64,000 bases of DNA, taken from contig MSJH02000695.1 in assembly GCA_001931875.2 (NCBI GenBank), forward strand, positions 1 through 64,000. The letters run 5' to 3'. Shown piece after piece: positions 33,328 through 44,616 of this stretch. Both the position numbers and the translations under genes were made by a program. The notes under the pieces were generated by a model. The model made no database searches, was not told the DNA's origin, and saw nothing but the letters and a program-made list of their open reading frames with translations. Within the stretch, counting starts at the first letter, position 1; each line of letters begins with the position of its first letter. Origin of the DNA: Byssochlamys sp. IMV 00236 (lineage: Eukaryota; Ascomycota; Eurotiomycetes; Eurotiales; Thermoascaceae).

Positions 33328-34435
33328 CTAGTTCCCTTTCATCAACTCCTGGACCTCCGGCTTCTGCGATTCCTTAGCAAAGTCCGGCCGAAGAAGTTCA
33401 AATGCATCCGTGACACGACCGTAACTGATCCCACCAAGGCGGGAAACTGGTCGAAGGACCTAGAGAGGTATAAATTAGCATCATCCAACCCACCACAGCT
33501 AACTGGCATCCAACAAGAACCAAGACAATAAACGACGTACATTCGGATCAATCCCATTCCTCTCCTCGTTGATCGCATCCTCCCTAACCCAGAAATTGAC
33601 ACCCTCCAAGATCGCCATCGCACCGCTAACCGTGCCCGGCTTCGCCTTACTTTGCCACTCTTTCACTTCAACCAACGTGCACTCTGCAGAGAACACGGCT
33701 TCTTTTACACGAGCTGGTTTGACCACCTTGGTCGGAGCCGGGTGCAGGCCGACGAGAGACCATTCGGAGACGCCATAGGGACTGTTGATCGAGCAGGCGT
33801 TCGCGGCTTCGACGAAATGTTCTGATATGACATTTACAGTGCCTATACAGCAGATGGTCAATGAAGTTTATTCGAGAGGATATGAGTTGGACATACACTC
33901 TTTTGTCTCGATTATATTGGCCAATGTATCTTTTGGTTCTTTGGGACTTGCCAGGAAACCAACGACGAAGATCGGCGGGTCGAAATTCACCATTTGGAAA
34001 AAGCTGAATGGTGCTAGATTGGGTACTCCTATTATATCAAGGGGTAATCATGAATATGGTATTCCATTTTTATCAATATCATGGGAATATATACATATAC
34101 ATACCGTCCTTCCCAACCGTACTCAAAAACCCAATCGGTCTAGGAACGATCGCCGAAATCATCAACTTATAATTGAAAACTGCCGGTCTCCCGTCCTCGT
34201 ACGGGTCGATCGAGACATGTTCCTTGGCCAGGGACTCGCCATTATCATTACCACCCTGACCTAACTTCCAATTCGGATCGCGGGTTTTCGTGTACAGTGG
34301 TTGCTTGCTCCCATCTTCGGTGATTCTTTCTCGCCAGTCAGGCCGCGAGGCTTCAACTCCCTTGAAGTCAGGATGTGGGTTCCGTTTGACGGATTGTTCG
34401 AACTTGTGTTCGCGTTCGTGAGATGTGGTGGACAT
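33328..34435 (-). CDS. flavin reductase-like, FMN-binding split-barrel protein
   Basis: Exons 34435-34105, 34028-33897, 33842-33541 and 33459-33328 give 298 aa, and all junctions keep frame. Flavin_Reduct landmarks: I-S-A-I-V-P-R-P-I-G-F-L-S-T-V at the first strand, N-L-A-P-F-S-F-F-Q-M-V (FMN phosphate loop region), P-P-I-F-V-V-G-F and D-T-L-A-N-I-I-E-T-K-E-C-T-V-N-V-I-S. The C-terminal R-L-G-G-I-S-Y-G-R is also typical. An N-terminal extension of ~90 charged residues precedes the barrel. Family members bind FMN and some reduce it with NAD(P)H; the partner or substrate is unknown here. No targeting signal is evident. Confidence 0.87.
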
Positions 34436-34843
34436 TGTGCAATTATTATATCCAGTGTTTGTAGAAGAGTTGAGAGCGGGGTGGTGGGGGAAATGTTCTG
34501 TTCAAATGTAAAGCCAATGCGCCGGGCTCAATCTTTTACCGGTCCTCAAAACATTTCCGGATGAAGCCTGGGTCCTGATTTGCATTCCTTGATTACAGCA
34601 TGGCATACTTGATAATTCAGAAAAATAATCTAATCGACTTCTTTTCTTCAGGGCGTCTATCTGACCTCGGAGCATCCCTAGGTAGTCTGATCTTCCTGTT
34701 CCGCATGATCCGCGTCCATTTTACTCGAGTATCTAGACTCGGGAAATCCATAGGTACAGTACACTTGCATTGAGACAATATAGCGAGGTAAATTCTTGAT
34801 TTATGTCACAAAATACTCGACACCACACGTCCGATCAGATTCG
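34436..34843. other. intergenic, no gene seen
   Basis: About 410 bp between two minus-strand genes: promoter of the flavin reductase-like gene and 3' region of the AIG2-like gene. Confidence 0.4.
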
Positions 34844-35365
34844 CTATCGTTGTGCGGTCATCTCAAACCTCATCATCTGGTAATCTTTCAAGTCAAAATC
34901 TCCTTCCTTCAGCAACGCTTCATCACCGCACCAGACGAACGTGCTACCTAGGACCTGTGATTGGCCATTATTGAAATGAATCATACATCTCTTCCGAGCG
35001 TATAAATCTCCCTCGTATCCAATCAAACGTTCAAGCTCTGTCATCGACTGGACCCAATATGCCATCCCATGCACTTCATCTCCCGATTCCAACAGTGCTG
35101 GAAATTGCCCCCAGAGCTTACAGTGATAGCCCACAATTTTTGCTGGACGGAGCTCTGGCCAACTGGAAAGTTGAAGAACATCCCTGAGCGTAGATGTATC
35201 CATTAGAGTTCCATAAAGGAAGTAATATTGCTCGGTGAATCCATCGCTATCAGCTGCAGCGCTAGAAGACGCGAGGTTGCATCTTGTAATTTGTGCTTGT
35301 TTATGTCGATTTGGAGTCCTCTCGTCTCTAGGGTCCATCTCGTATGTAGTCGTATTCGTTGTCAT
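34844..35365 (-). CDS. AIG2-like / gamma-glutamylcyclotransferase-fold protein
   Basis: Intronless, 173 aa from the ATG at 35365 (a second ATG lies nine codons in). The fold signature Y-Y-F-L-Y-G-T-L-M (about 47-55) is the substrate-binding Y-G-x-L loop; K-I-V-G-Y-H-C-K-L-W-G-Q-F-P-A-L and D-E-V-H-G-M-A-Y-W-V-Q follow in the usual order, then L-E-R-L-I-G-Y-E-G and Y. Members include gamma-glutamylamine cyclotransferases and plant AIG2; the catalytic Glu equivalent is plausibly that in L-E-S-G-D-E or the following E-V, which I cannot fix without a structure. Function beyond the fold is not assigned. Confidence 0.8.
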   Translation of the reverse strand: MTTNTTTYEMDPRDERTPNRHKQAQITRCNLASSSAAADSDGFTEQYYFLYGTLMDTSTLRDVLQLSSWPELRPAKIVGYHCKLWGQFPALLESGDEVHGMAYWVQSMTELERLIGYEGDLYARKRCMIHFNNGQSQVLGSTFVWCGDEALLKEGDFDLKDYQMMRFEMTAQR

Positions 35366-36559
35366 GGTCTCGAGCGCGGTAGATGATCTATGGTTAATCG
35401 TTAATAGGCATAGGAAATGCAGTTGCTGGAATTAGCAGATGGAAAAGATACCTTCCAAGATCGATTATTCTAGCGTCCTCCGCAGATAATAAGTAGCCGA
35501 AATTTGTCCAGAGCTAAGTGCGACGTTGATAGAAGATAGAGTATGAAGTGCATGCTGTGATCTCATGTATTCTGCTAATGACTCTGCTTGTTTCGTCATC
35601 ATCCGGGATTTTAGGTGTCGAGTTGTAATGGGAAATATTTGTTAGGGACGAACTTGGACGCTGCGTTTGGGACCATATCTTCGGGAAAATATTCTCTGGA
35701 TTGTTGAGAAATGGGTTCCATTGAAATTCATTGCCTAACTACTACGTCTAGGGCCGGCGAGGACAGAGATAAGTACTGCTTCCGCTGTCTGAACGAGCGT
35801 TTCCCACGTGAATAAGCTAGTGATTGATTGCTTTTCTTATCTACGTCGAGATTTGACATATGCTTATGATTATCACTTGTAGGAAATACCCGTAAATAGC
35901 GTTCGAACCATATCCTTCAACATCGCTAAACTTATTGGCGTATTAACTTCATTGACTGACTGTGATTATCTCGCCAGGCAGCAACAAAAGTCTATTCCTA
36001 TCACTAAACATCTTCACTGTGGACAGATTCAGTTTGATTATTCAAGGACGTTTGGCATCGGCCAAAGGTACCACTCGCAAGATTCACTGCACAACCATTG
36101 ATATAAGGTGAATGGGGCCCTATGTATGTATTCCCCGCCCACATTTGAGGTCTCTTTGGTGAAATAAGTCTCCAGTCTTAAATCTGCAAGTTGACTCTTC
36201 GAAACTTCTCTCGAGACAACGATCTTCAACTATCATCGAACATGAGGTTGGGATTCAAATTTGATATTGGATCATATCGGAACTGCATACCACTCGACCA
36301 AAGAGAACTTTTAGTTAGTCTTTCCGGGTCTAAAGATTAGAAGTCTTCTTAACGGTCAGACCCGGACAACAGTTTTTAAAATCTCGAATAATTCGCCGAT
36401 TATATTGTCTGCAGTTATAATCAAGCTCTAGGTCGTGGCCATAGAAAGATACATGAAGATATTGATAGTTTTTATGGGGGGGCCCTTTTATATCGCATTG
36501 CACATATGTGGCATTGACGCACATGTCTTCACGCAGAACTTGATCACTATAAAATAGAG
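35366..36559. other. intergenic, AT-rich, no gene seen
   Basis: About 1.2 kb from the AIG2-like promoter into the second decayed island. No frame with domain support. Confidence 0.4.
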
Positions 36560-36631
36560 ATGCCGATACAGTCATTTTGCACTAAAATTTACTCTCATCA
36601 CATTTTGATCTGTTCGTACTATATAATTTCA

Positions 36632-36871
36632 GCTGACTCTAACCTGCAGAGTCTCTGCCGAAATGTCCACCTGTTCGACATCCCGACTTTAGACAGGTAC
36701 ATTCAACAAGCTATCGGACGAGTCTGGAGACTAGGTCAGACTCATATCGTTAAAGTCTATGACTACTATCTGGATCACTCTTTTAACACTCGCCAGCTAT
36801 CTTTGAATCTTAACAAATTGATTCCGAGTTTAGTGACAGAGTTGAACAACGGTATTATTGCTGTAGAGTAG
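36632..36871 (+). pseudogene. SNF2-family helicase C-terminal fragment
   Basis: After a possible acceptor (TTTCAG, ending near 36632) a frame of ~80 codons reads N-L-Q-S-L-C-R-N-V-H-L-F-D-I-P, Y-I-Q-Q-A-I-G-R-V-W-R-L-G-Q-T-H-I-V-K-V-Y-D-Y and ends in a stop at 36871. The Q-A-x-G-R-x-x-R-L-G-Q box is SNF2 helicase motif VI. The ATPase domain, motifs I-V and most of the gene are missing, so this is a relic. Confidence 0.6.
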
Positions 36872-37699
36872 CCCGCCATATTCTTATTAGGGTGGATCCT
36901 GTGGTTCTTTTTATCGATTGCCTCGTATCAATATATGACTCTCCTTGGAATCAATTTTACTTATCCACGTTGGGGTATAGCGGAGATTTCTCGCACAACA
37001 AACGAAATCAGAGTCAACGACACTATATATCTGCAGGCATCGTTTGGATACCCTCCACTTTCTAGTATCAATCTATTCAAATTCGCCGTATCGAACAATC
37101 AGATGTGGCTTGGGAGGAAATAACCTATCTTTGTCAGAATTTCACCTCTTGAAATGCTCATCTTCTATAAAACCACTTCGAATTGTGAGCTCCATCCTAG
37201 TCTTTAGGGCTTCAGAATGGAGAGAAGATATCAGGCGACTCTTCGGTATCATTAAGGAGGTCTGTTATATACGCCTTTCGAACCCCTGTCCTATGTGGCC
37301 TCTAGGTGATTACCCGGCACGCTCAAATCTCTTTGCCGGAGTTTAATCTATTTCGAGAATGGATTTCAAGTCCTAGTACCGCAGCATCATCGCACAAACT
37401 ACCTTGTGGCAAGCAACTACCACGACAATCCTAAACTCAGTCGAAAGAGTCTGGGAGCATTTGTACATCTTATTGATCAATGCAAGGCGCCAGCTGGAGA
37501 AATACATTTCGCCTGGAACTTTCTGAATCTGTGAGTTTAGCTGCGTTAGCGGAAACTTCGCCGTCGACTGGATCCATGTCGAGTACCGCCGTCCCAACTT
37601 ACTCGCAAAGCTCAACGATGAGCAGTATGTGGACGTTTTTGATGTGGGAAGGCTCTAAAAGGAGCCATTGGATGGTTTCTCGAACCTTCTCACAGTGAG

Positions 37700-38191
37700 C
37701 AAACCCGTGCGGGTGCTAGAAATCGCTCGTGCCGCAATGTTCTCGCCCAACTGGGTACGCTATACGAGGATGAAGGACTTATCCAAGGTAGAGCCTAGGT
37801 ACAAAATATAGTGGCCGAAGTCATAGGAGAAATCCCTCGAGAGATCAAGGGTTCCGAAATGGTTTTTAGTCTGCATCATAACCTACTAATGTACCCCAAG
37901 TTACTCAACAACCTGGAACCGCCCCCCACAGAAGATAGCACCTCGTCCTTCCTTATTGTGGCGGGAACATCTCTCGCAAGCGCAGATCTGGAGAGATTCA
38001 TTTGCACACTGAGTGATACTATGCATGCGGGAGGCCGCGAATGCCTTGTTGTTTGGATCAATTATGATCCGCCTCCGTCCAATATGCAGATCCATTGGGA
38101 TGTTACTATCCAAGGCGACTGTGAAGCTATAGCTCAACTTGTAATTGATGAACTATGGCCCGTATCAATTCCTAGGCTCACGAGTGATTAG
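37700..38191 (+). pseudogene. possible sirtuin-like C-terminal fragment
   Basis: A plus-strand frame containing a stop near 37797 reads L-Y-E-D-E-G-L-I-Q, then E-V-I-G-E-I-P-R-E-I-K-G, F-L-I-V-A-G-T-S-L-A-S-A-D-L-E-R-F-I, V-W-I-N-Y-D-P-P-P and I-Q-G-D-C-E-A-I-A-Q-L-V. The order (LIVxGTSL, I-N-x-D-x-P, G-D-x-x) follows the NAD-binding C-terminal half of Sir2 proteins. The N-terminal half, zinc cysteines and catalytic His were not found. Assignment is from pattern memory only. Confidence 0.35.
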
Positions 38192-38871
38192 TTTTTATTT
38201 CTTGCTGATAACCCTCTGGGCCAGCTCCATATCAATTAGTTTCTTTTATTTGCAAAGTCTTTAGACTTGAATTTCTGCTATGAATTGATCCTAAACAAAC
38301 AGGATTACATGTATTTAAATACTTGAACTTTGCTATATTTTATGGCGAGGAGGAAGAGGAAAGTGATGACGACCCCCAGGATTTCCTATGAGTCCTGAAC
38401 ATAACAAGAAACTGTTTCAGACCCATCTGAATACAATTTCCCGTCCTGGACAAGACGCTAAACTGTATCTATCCAAGGGAGAGCCAGCCACTATATCAAG
38501 AAACTTCTATCAAGACGCAAGCAGATCCAGATCTTCAAGGCTTCTTTCTTACTTCACAAGCAGATCTTTAAAACTCGAACTCTGGTAGGTTCTTGATGTC
38601 TTATCCTTGTGTCTCTGGCGTTTTTCTTCGTGATATCTTGTCCTGGTATCTCCGTGCTTTATTTATATCTCCCCTGCTAACAAGACCCAGCAATATGGGG
38701 GATATAGCAGATCCCCTTGCCAATCCTGCTTGGCTTAACAAAGTTAAGATTAATAAGAGCACCACGGGGTCTAAGAGGCATCACGCGCCAGAGCCAGCCT
38801 CGACTGCTACGATTTAAAAGACAAGATTTCTAGAAGCCAAAGTACGCGAATATTTTTATTTTACAGCGATT

Positions 38872-40078
38872 ATGGACGTTGTACCTTTATCCCCCTTTTG
38901 GGGACTAGGTATCGAAGCAAACTGCCCTCTAAACAAAGCCCATGTCCAAACGCTCGCTGAGACATTCAGGGTCAAAGGGATCAGGCGTTACGATGTTAAG
39001 ACCCGGCTTAGAATCTCAATCCCTCGGGAGAGGATTGAGTTGATCTTTGAGGAGATAAAAGCAGCAGACCCTTCCTTTGTCAGTATGATAAAGAATTTTG
39101 CGGCAACCTCATTCGCTGACTATGTTGTTTTTCCCAATGACATACTTATGGAACGGAATATCGATACCGTACCCCCGAATCTGGCACACCCAAGACCTTT
39201 CCCCACAGATTGACGTATTACCCGTTCTTTTGACCCAGAGCTCTATAGTTACCTTACCACTGGGTAGAGTCAGTTAATCTGAGCGTCGATTGGAATGTTA
39301 GTGCTGATCTAAAGAGACGCACTTTGCAATTAATTGCTCTACCACTACCGATACCTCCACGGTGACAACCTCGATACGTTGCCGGCAACCGACCTGATTT
39401 ATCATCGGGTTCAACTTGCCAAAGATGCGAAGCCTCACTCAGTGAAAAGCCAGAAGCGTCGACAGTTTGGAGAACACTTGTCACATCCAGTTTCGATCGA
39501 GCTCATGACCCGGGATTTGTCTCATACCCGTTGATCTCGAGTATTTCATAGACTTTGAAGAGAGGTTCACCAGCAACATTATCCCTCGGCAGATACCCAC
39601 AAGCGAAATGTACGCCGAACATATGATCGAACAGAAAAAGATATCAGAAAATACAACTAGTACATGTGGCCATATAGCCAAGAATTGGAAGAACTTCAAC
39701 CATCTTGTCAATCATTTGAACTATTCTGTCCAAACTCGGACTATAACCGGAGTATCTTACCGAATCTGCTATTACTCTCTCAAAAGCTGCGCCTATACTA
39801 TCTTTTCTCACTGTTCAAGAGAGGCTTCGAATACTACTTCAAGGATAGACCTAAGATTTGGCTCCGCATAAGAACTACACAGCTATCTGGCAGGTATGTA
39901 TAATATCTTCTTCGAACGAACAAGGTGGCTAAAGGACAGTTGCCTTAGGCATAATAGGCACAAATGCATTGTTTCAGGAATATATGACCTACAATCATAT
40001 CTAAAAGACCTCGCCAGAAGGGGAAGGAGAAGAGACCGAATGCACATATATCATTCCATTCGCCATGGGCCATTTTGA
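38872..40078 (+). pseudogene. DUF3723-like gene remnant, broken in several frames
   Basis: An intact piece at 38872-39213 (113 codons: F-W-G-L-G-I-E-A-N-C-P-L-N-K-A-H-V-Q-T-L-A-E-T-F) resembles the N-terminal part of the fungal DUF3723 family. Downstream the protein-like signal jumps between frames at about 39260-40078 with internal stops. The family is common near mobile elements in Aspergillus but has no known function. The identification is tentative. Confidence 0.35.
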
Positions 40079-40329
40079 AATAGACGCAAAAGCTCGAGAA
40101 CTCCAGGGAATATCGGCCACGACTCTCGCAAGGCTGGACCCATGGCGCATACGATCATGACTCACGTCCTACGCTGGACCAATCCGACCTTCAAACTGCC
40201 ATCGACAAAAAGTCTCAATGCTGCTACGTGGGAGTGGGATGATGTCCTCGCTGAAGAGGCCATGCCTCACCGTCGCGTGGGTAGCCATGCGTTGGTATTT
40301 TCCGAGATTTACTAATCCTAACCATTGTT

Positions 40330-40725
40330 TCTCTTAGGAAAACATCAATGAGTGTCGAAATGCTATATACATACTGCGTCCTTCCATTTGGGCTCACGAA
40401 TGGCCCGGCTACCTTCCAGCGCTACGTGAACGACCTCTTCTTTGACCTGCTCGACGACTATGTCAGCGTTTACCTTGACGACATCCTCATATACTCCGAC
40501 AACGAAGAAGAGCACCAGGTGAAGGAAGTATTGTCCCGCCTGCGGAAGGCCGAACTCCAGGCAGACATTAAGAAAATGCGAATTCCACGTTACCCAGACT
40601 TGATACTTTAGTTTCATCATTGGCACCAACGGCATTATTGAAAGTAGACCCACGAAAGATCGCTGTCATACGAGATTGGGAGGAACCGAGAACGGTCCGC
40701 GAATTTCATATTGTTGTATGTAGAA
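40330..40725 (+). mobile_element. Ty3/gypsy LTR retrotransposon reverse transcriptase fragment
   Basis: The frame at 40348-40611 reads Y-T-Y-C-V-L-P-F-G-L-T-N-G-P-A-T-F-Q-R-Y, then V-Y-L-D-D-I-L-I-Y-S-D-N-E-E-E-H. These are RT fingers/palm motifs, and YLDD holds the two catalytic aspartates. After a frameshift near 40611, G-T-N-G-I and then V-D-P-R-K-I-A-V-I-R-D-W-E-E-P in another frame continue the RT/RNase H linker. No gag, protease, integrase or LTR pair was found nearby, so it is an isolated, dead fragment of about 400 bp. Confidence 0.85.
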
Positions 40726-41690
40726 AACATGGGGGCCTTTTTGTAACTTTACAAAGTCCAGTGTCGCACATGGGCAAGATTAGGTCTCTTAGAACTATGT
40801 ATGAGACAATGGGAAACTATTCTAGATTATACGAGTCCAGAACAAAGACTATCCCGACAGCTTTCCCACTATCTGGCGTCCTTGTTGAACCTCTTTGCAG
40901 ACAGTAAGCTTATCGTAGCACATGGCGTTACTTGAAATGGTATATGGTGTCCATGCGGAGGCCAAGCTTCTGTGCTGACAGGCTTGTGTCTAGTTGATGG
41001 CGGGGGACGCCAATACGTACTTATCCACTAAACCAGGTAGCATGGACAGAAATAATGTTGCTCGCAGGACTAGTAAGCGTTGTTTAATTGGGGTATTGCT
41101 AAGTAACCAATGCCCCCAAATCATCGAGCTTCGATTCTTTCTGGCGTGGACTACCTATCTCTGAGGAATCATAGCTGCAGTCATGCGGCTGCCTGTTCTG
41201 AACTTCGATCGCAGCAGATCGCATTCCAGAGCATCTTACTCCGTACTCATTATATCTATACCTACTTATTACTGAATGCAAGGAATCATTTGCCTGGGCC
41301 ATAACAAATAGACGGTATTTCCAATCTGCTTCAAGTGCGTTGGCCAGTCTATTATTATTTCCCCCACTAAATAGTGCCGAGTTCGTCGCAGCTGCTAGCT
41401 CACCGTGGGGTTGGCTCGTTTATCTATCGTGAATCGTCCAACTCACTAAACAGTCCACAACCTAAGGTAGACCCCTGCTCGTCTAACGATGAACAGCGAG
41501 AAGAACAGGCGAAGCGCTTTTCTTCTTATGGGAAATGCCGCCCGCCAGTCAGAGAAAAGTCATCTTGGTGGCATATCCACCATCTCCGCTCTCTCCATCT
41601 CGCGATATCGTTTGGTATCCCCATCCAGGAGCACCGGTCACCATTACAACGCGATTCCACCGGCTAGTTAGCTGATTACGTGCCTTGGCA
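40726..41690. other. intergenic, no intact gene seen
   Basis: About 960 bp from the end of the retroelement fragment to the next gene. It includes one TTACTCCGTA motif at 41236-41245 and the promoter of the transcription-factor-domain gene. Confidence 0.4.
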
Positions 41691-44080
41691 ATGCCCAGCA
41701 AAGTCCTGGCTCCAAATTCTCGATCGGAAAATTCCGATAATCCTGCGAATCATGCAGGTTTGGCTCCGTTGAGCTCCTCGGCCAGTGTGGTCCCCGAACG
41801 AGGTAGGGCGTCTTGGTATGGCGCGGCAGCCATTTTAAGTTATCGTACAGTACACCACAGTTAAACTTCTTGACAGGAAGCCCTGCCGAAGATGATCACC
41901 GTTCCAACAAGCGCAGCGCAGCCACCCGCCCTCCGTCCAAACTGGAATGGGTTCACTCCGATGTCCAGACCGTTGCCGGCGGGCAGACGCAGGAGAACCG
42001 GAGGATAGTGCGCTCACATGTAATGGCCGAGCATCGTCGCAAAAAGCGTCTGCAGGATTTAGAACGATATCAGAAGACCAGATTCAATCCGCTGTCACTG
42101 CGACTGGTACAGCGGCCATCACAGGGGCAACGCCAGGCCAGTGTTGCAGAACAGTCGCCGGAGATCTTGAGTGATGCTTCCGGGCCCAGTGATATAGATA
42201 GTGGACGTTCTGTACCACTACCTTGGGTATACCGGGTTCAAGACAATGCACCTGAAGATGGAGAAAATCAGATTCTCCCGGCTAAGAAAGGAGTCTCAAG
42301 TTGGCCTAATCCATCCATCTGGAGTCCTGTAGGCCAGGGGTCTGGCGACCCATTTGCTACAATGGCTACAAATCTAAGAGGACGCATGCAAGGCCATCTT
42401 CATTACTGTAAGTTGCCTCATTTATACGCTCCCACGGTGGAGGACTGCGTATCCAACGGAGCACATGCATGAAGAGGACTGGCATTACTATCCAAGCATA
42501 GCCCAGCACATACTGACGGCCGGTTTGATGTCGAATAGTTGTGAATGAAGTGGTTCCTATGTCGTACCCGCTGCGCAGTGCCAACAGATTCCGCCTGCAG
42601 GCAGGCTGGGGCCCCTTGGCACAGGCGAATGCAGTTCTTCTGCATTCGATGATCAGCGTCGCGTGCACAGTATATGCGATGTGGACGGGAGAATATCTGG
42701 GCCCGGATATGGCGCTGCGCTCACCATCGACTCGGCTTAGTCTCGCGACACTGGACTCATTCTATCACAAGTCAGAGACAATTCGATTAGTTAACGAAAA
42801 GCTCAATGATCCCGAGCAGGCGGCTGCAGATGCGACAATAGCCGCTGTGGCTATTTTAATTACAGTCGAGGTAAGGACGTAGCGGATCTATTGTCTTTAT
42901 TGTTGCATAGCGTCACCGGGGAGCGATTTCCAACAAATAAGACTTAAGGATGCATGCATGCTTGTCACCGTTGTGCCTAAGCTCTGTCCTTCTACCGTGA
43001 TCTATGATGGGAGAAGGTCCCCTATGACTTGGCCAGAGACATCAGTGATCATCTTTTCCATATCTCCCGCCTCAGATTAATCCCTTCATGATGGGTATAC
43101 AAGAACCTAACAGTAACTAACTATCCAAAGACTCTCACAGGCGATATTGACCAGGTCCGGATCCATCTTAACGGTCTGCGCCAGATGATCGCTCTTCGCG
43201 GTGATCTCTCCAGCCTTCCATTGACCGTCGTATCCCAGATTGCAACGTCAGTCGACCCCTTTTCTCCCCCCTCCCCCATCTTCATACTCTCCCATCTTGT
43301 AACAGGAAAAAGGCTGAAAAGTGAGAAATCATCAGAACCGACGTCAAGATCTCCATTGTCGGTCTCACGAAACCCATCTTCCCCTTCGTCAAGCCAATCC
43401 GTCGCACCACCAAGGCCATCCCAGCAGCAGATGCAGACATCGCCCGTATAGCTTCCAATCTGCTCACCCTCCCAGATCCAAGCGTTCTCTTCAGCCCCAA
43501 CATGATGCAGGTCTTTCATGACCTGGCTGAAATGACGCGGTACGCGGAGCTCGTTCGCCGCCGACTCCCCACGGGCGTGGAAGACAACGACGAAGATTTC
43601 TTCGATACGCAGAACCTGTTTATCGAGTACCGTCTGCTCAGCTATCGATTTGATCCCATCACTGAGGAGTTCGTGGGTGATAACACCATCGAGGGATGTT
43701 GTCGTCTCGCGGCCCTTTTGTACGTGAATACCGTGCTATGGGTCGTGTATACATCCGCCGCAGCCGTGTTGCATGTTCCCGTCAAGGCATTGAAGGTCGC
43801 GCTTGAAACGCTCGACGAGTCAATCAGACAGACTTTTTGGGCCCCGTATTCTGATTTACTGGCATGGGTGCTGTTCCTTGGCGCTCACTGCTCCAAGGAT
43901 CAGATCGAGAGACCGTTCTTCATCGTGGAGCTCGCCAAGGTTGTTATTAGTAGCGGATGGAGGGATGTCGAGGAGATGAGACAGCGATTGATGGGCTTCT
44001 TCTACGTCGATCGCATGTATGGAGCGTCCTTGGTAGAGGTGTGGGATGAAGTGCAAACTGTGATCAGTAGGTGGAAATGA
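41691..44080 (+). CDS. fungal-specific transcription-factor-domain protein without zinc cluster
   Basis: Exons 41691-41802, 41877-42407, 42539-42870, 43131-43246 and 43336-44080 give 611 aa. All junctions keep frame; intron 4 starts GTCAGT. The N-terminus has N-R-R-I-V-R-S-H-V-M-x-E-H-R-R-K-K-R-L-Q-D-L-E-R, a basic segment seen in a group of Aspergillus proteins (labelled tachykinin-family in some annotations) that carry a Fungal_trans_2-like C-terminal region. The C-terminal ~400 residues are helical and Leu-rich, consistent with that domain. No Cys6 zinc cluster is present, so direct DNA binding is doubtful; a co-regulator role is only inference. A run of Ts and an N gap follow immediately. 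Confidence 0.75.
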
Positions 44081-44124
44081 ATTTCCTAGTGTGGGGGGGG
44101 GGATTTCTTTTTTTTTTTTTTTTC

Positions 44125-44151
44125 NNNNNNNNNNNNNNNNNNNNNNNNNNN
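44125..44151. other. 27-base N gap in assembly
   Basis: Twenty-seven consecutive N after a poly-T run of about 18; probably a homopolymer-related gap in a sequencing read or scaffold. True length unknown. Confidence 0.97.
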
Positions 44152-44616
44152 ATATTTTTTATTTCATGAAATGACAGTCATGATACTCCTATCTCAATTC
44201 AATGTCTCATTTCTATTTTTCGGGGTCACTTCAATGCTACGAGATATTATCTGCGCAGTAGCCGACTAGCAATCATCCTTGTAGGCCAAAATAAAGACCC
44301 GCATGCAGAAGTATAGAACTGTAGAAATCTGGATCGCAATATTGATAAACTCACGTGTAATCATGCATGCTGAACATGGGCCCTTGAAAACCTCAAGATA
44401 GACCACCTACTCTATCTAACCTGGTACAAACAAAATGCCGCGTAGATGGACCGGACTGGGATGGGACGAGATACGTGATGTAAGTCGAGTGTTCTGAGGA
44501 ACTCCCGGGTGTGCTTTCGCGGGAGAATTGGAAATAGATGGGAGTTAATTGCTCATGACTCGAATTTCACATGCATAAGGGATGTAAACAGAAAGTTCAT
44601 TTTGGACTGGTAACCA
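44152..44616. other. convergent intergenic region
   Basis: About 465 bp between two converging genes, expected to hold both 3' UTRs. No gene seen. Confidence 0.4.
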
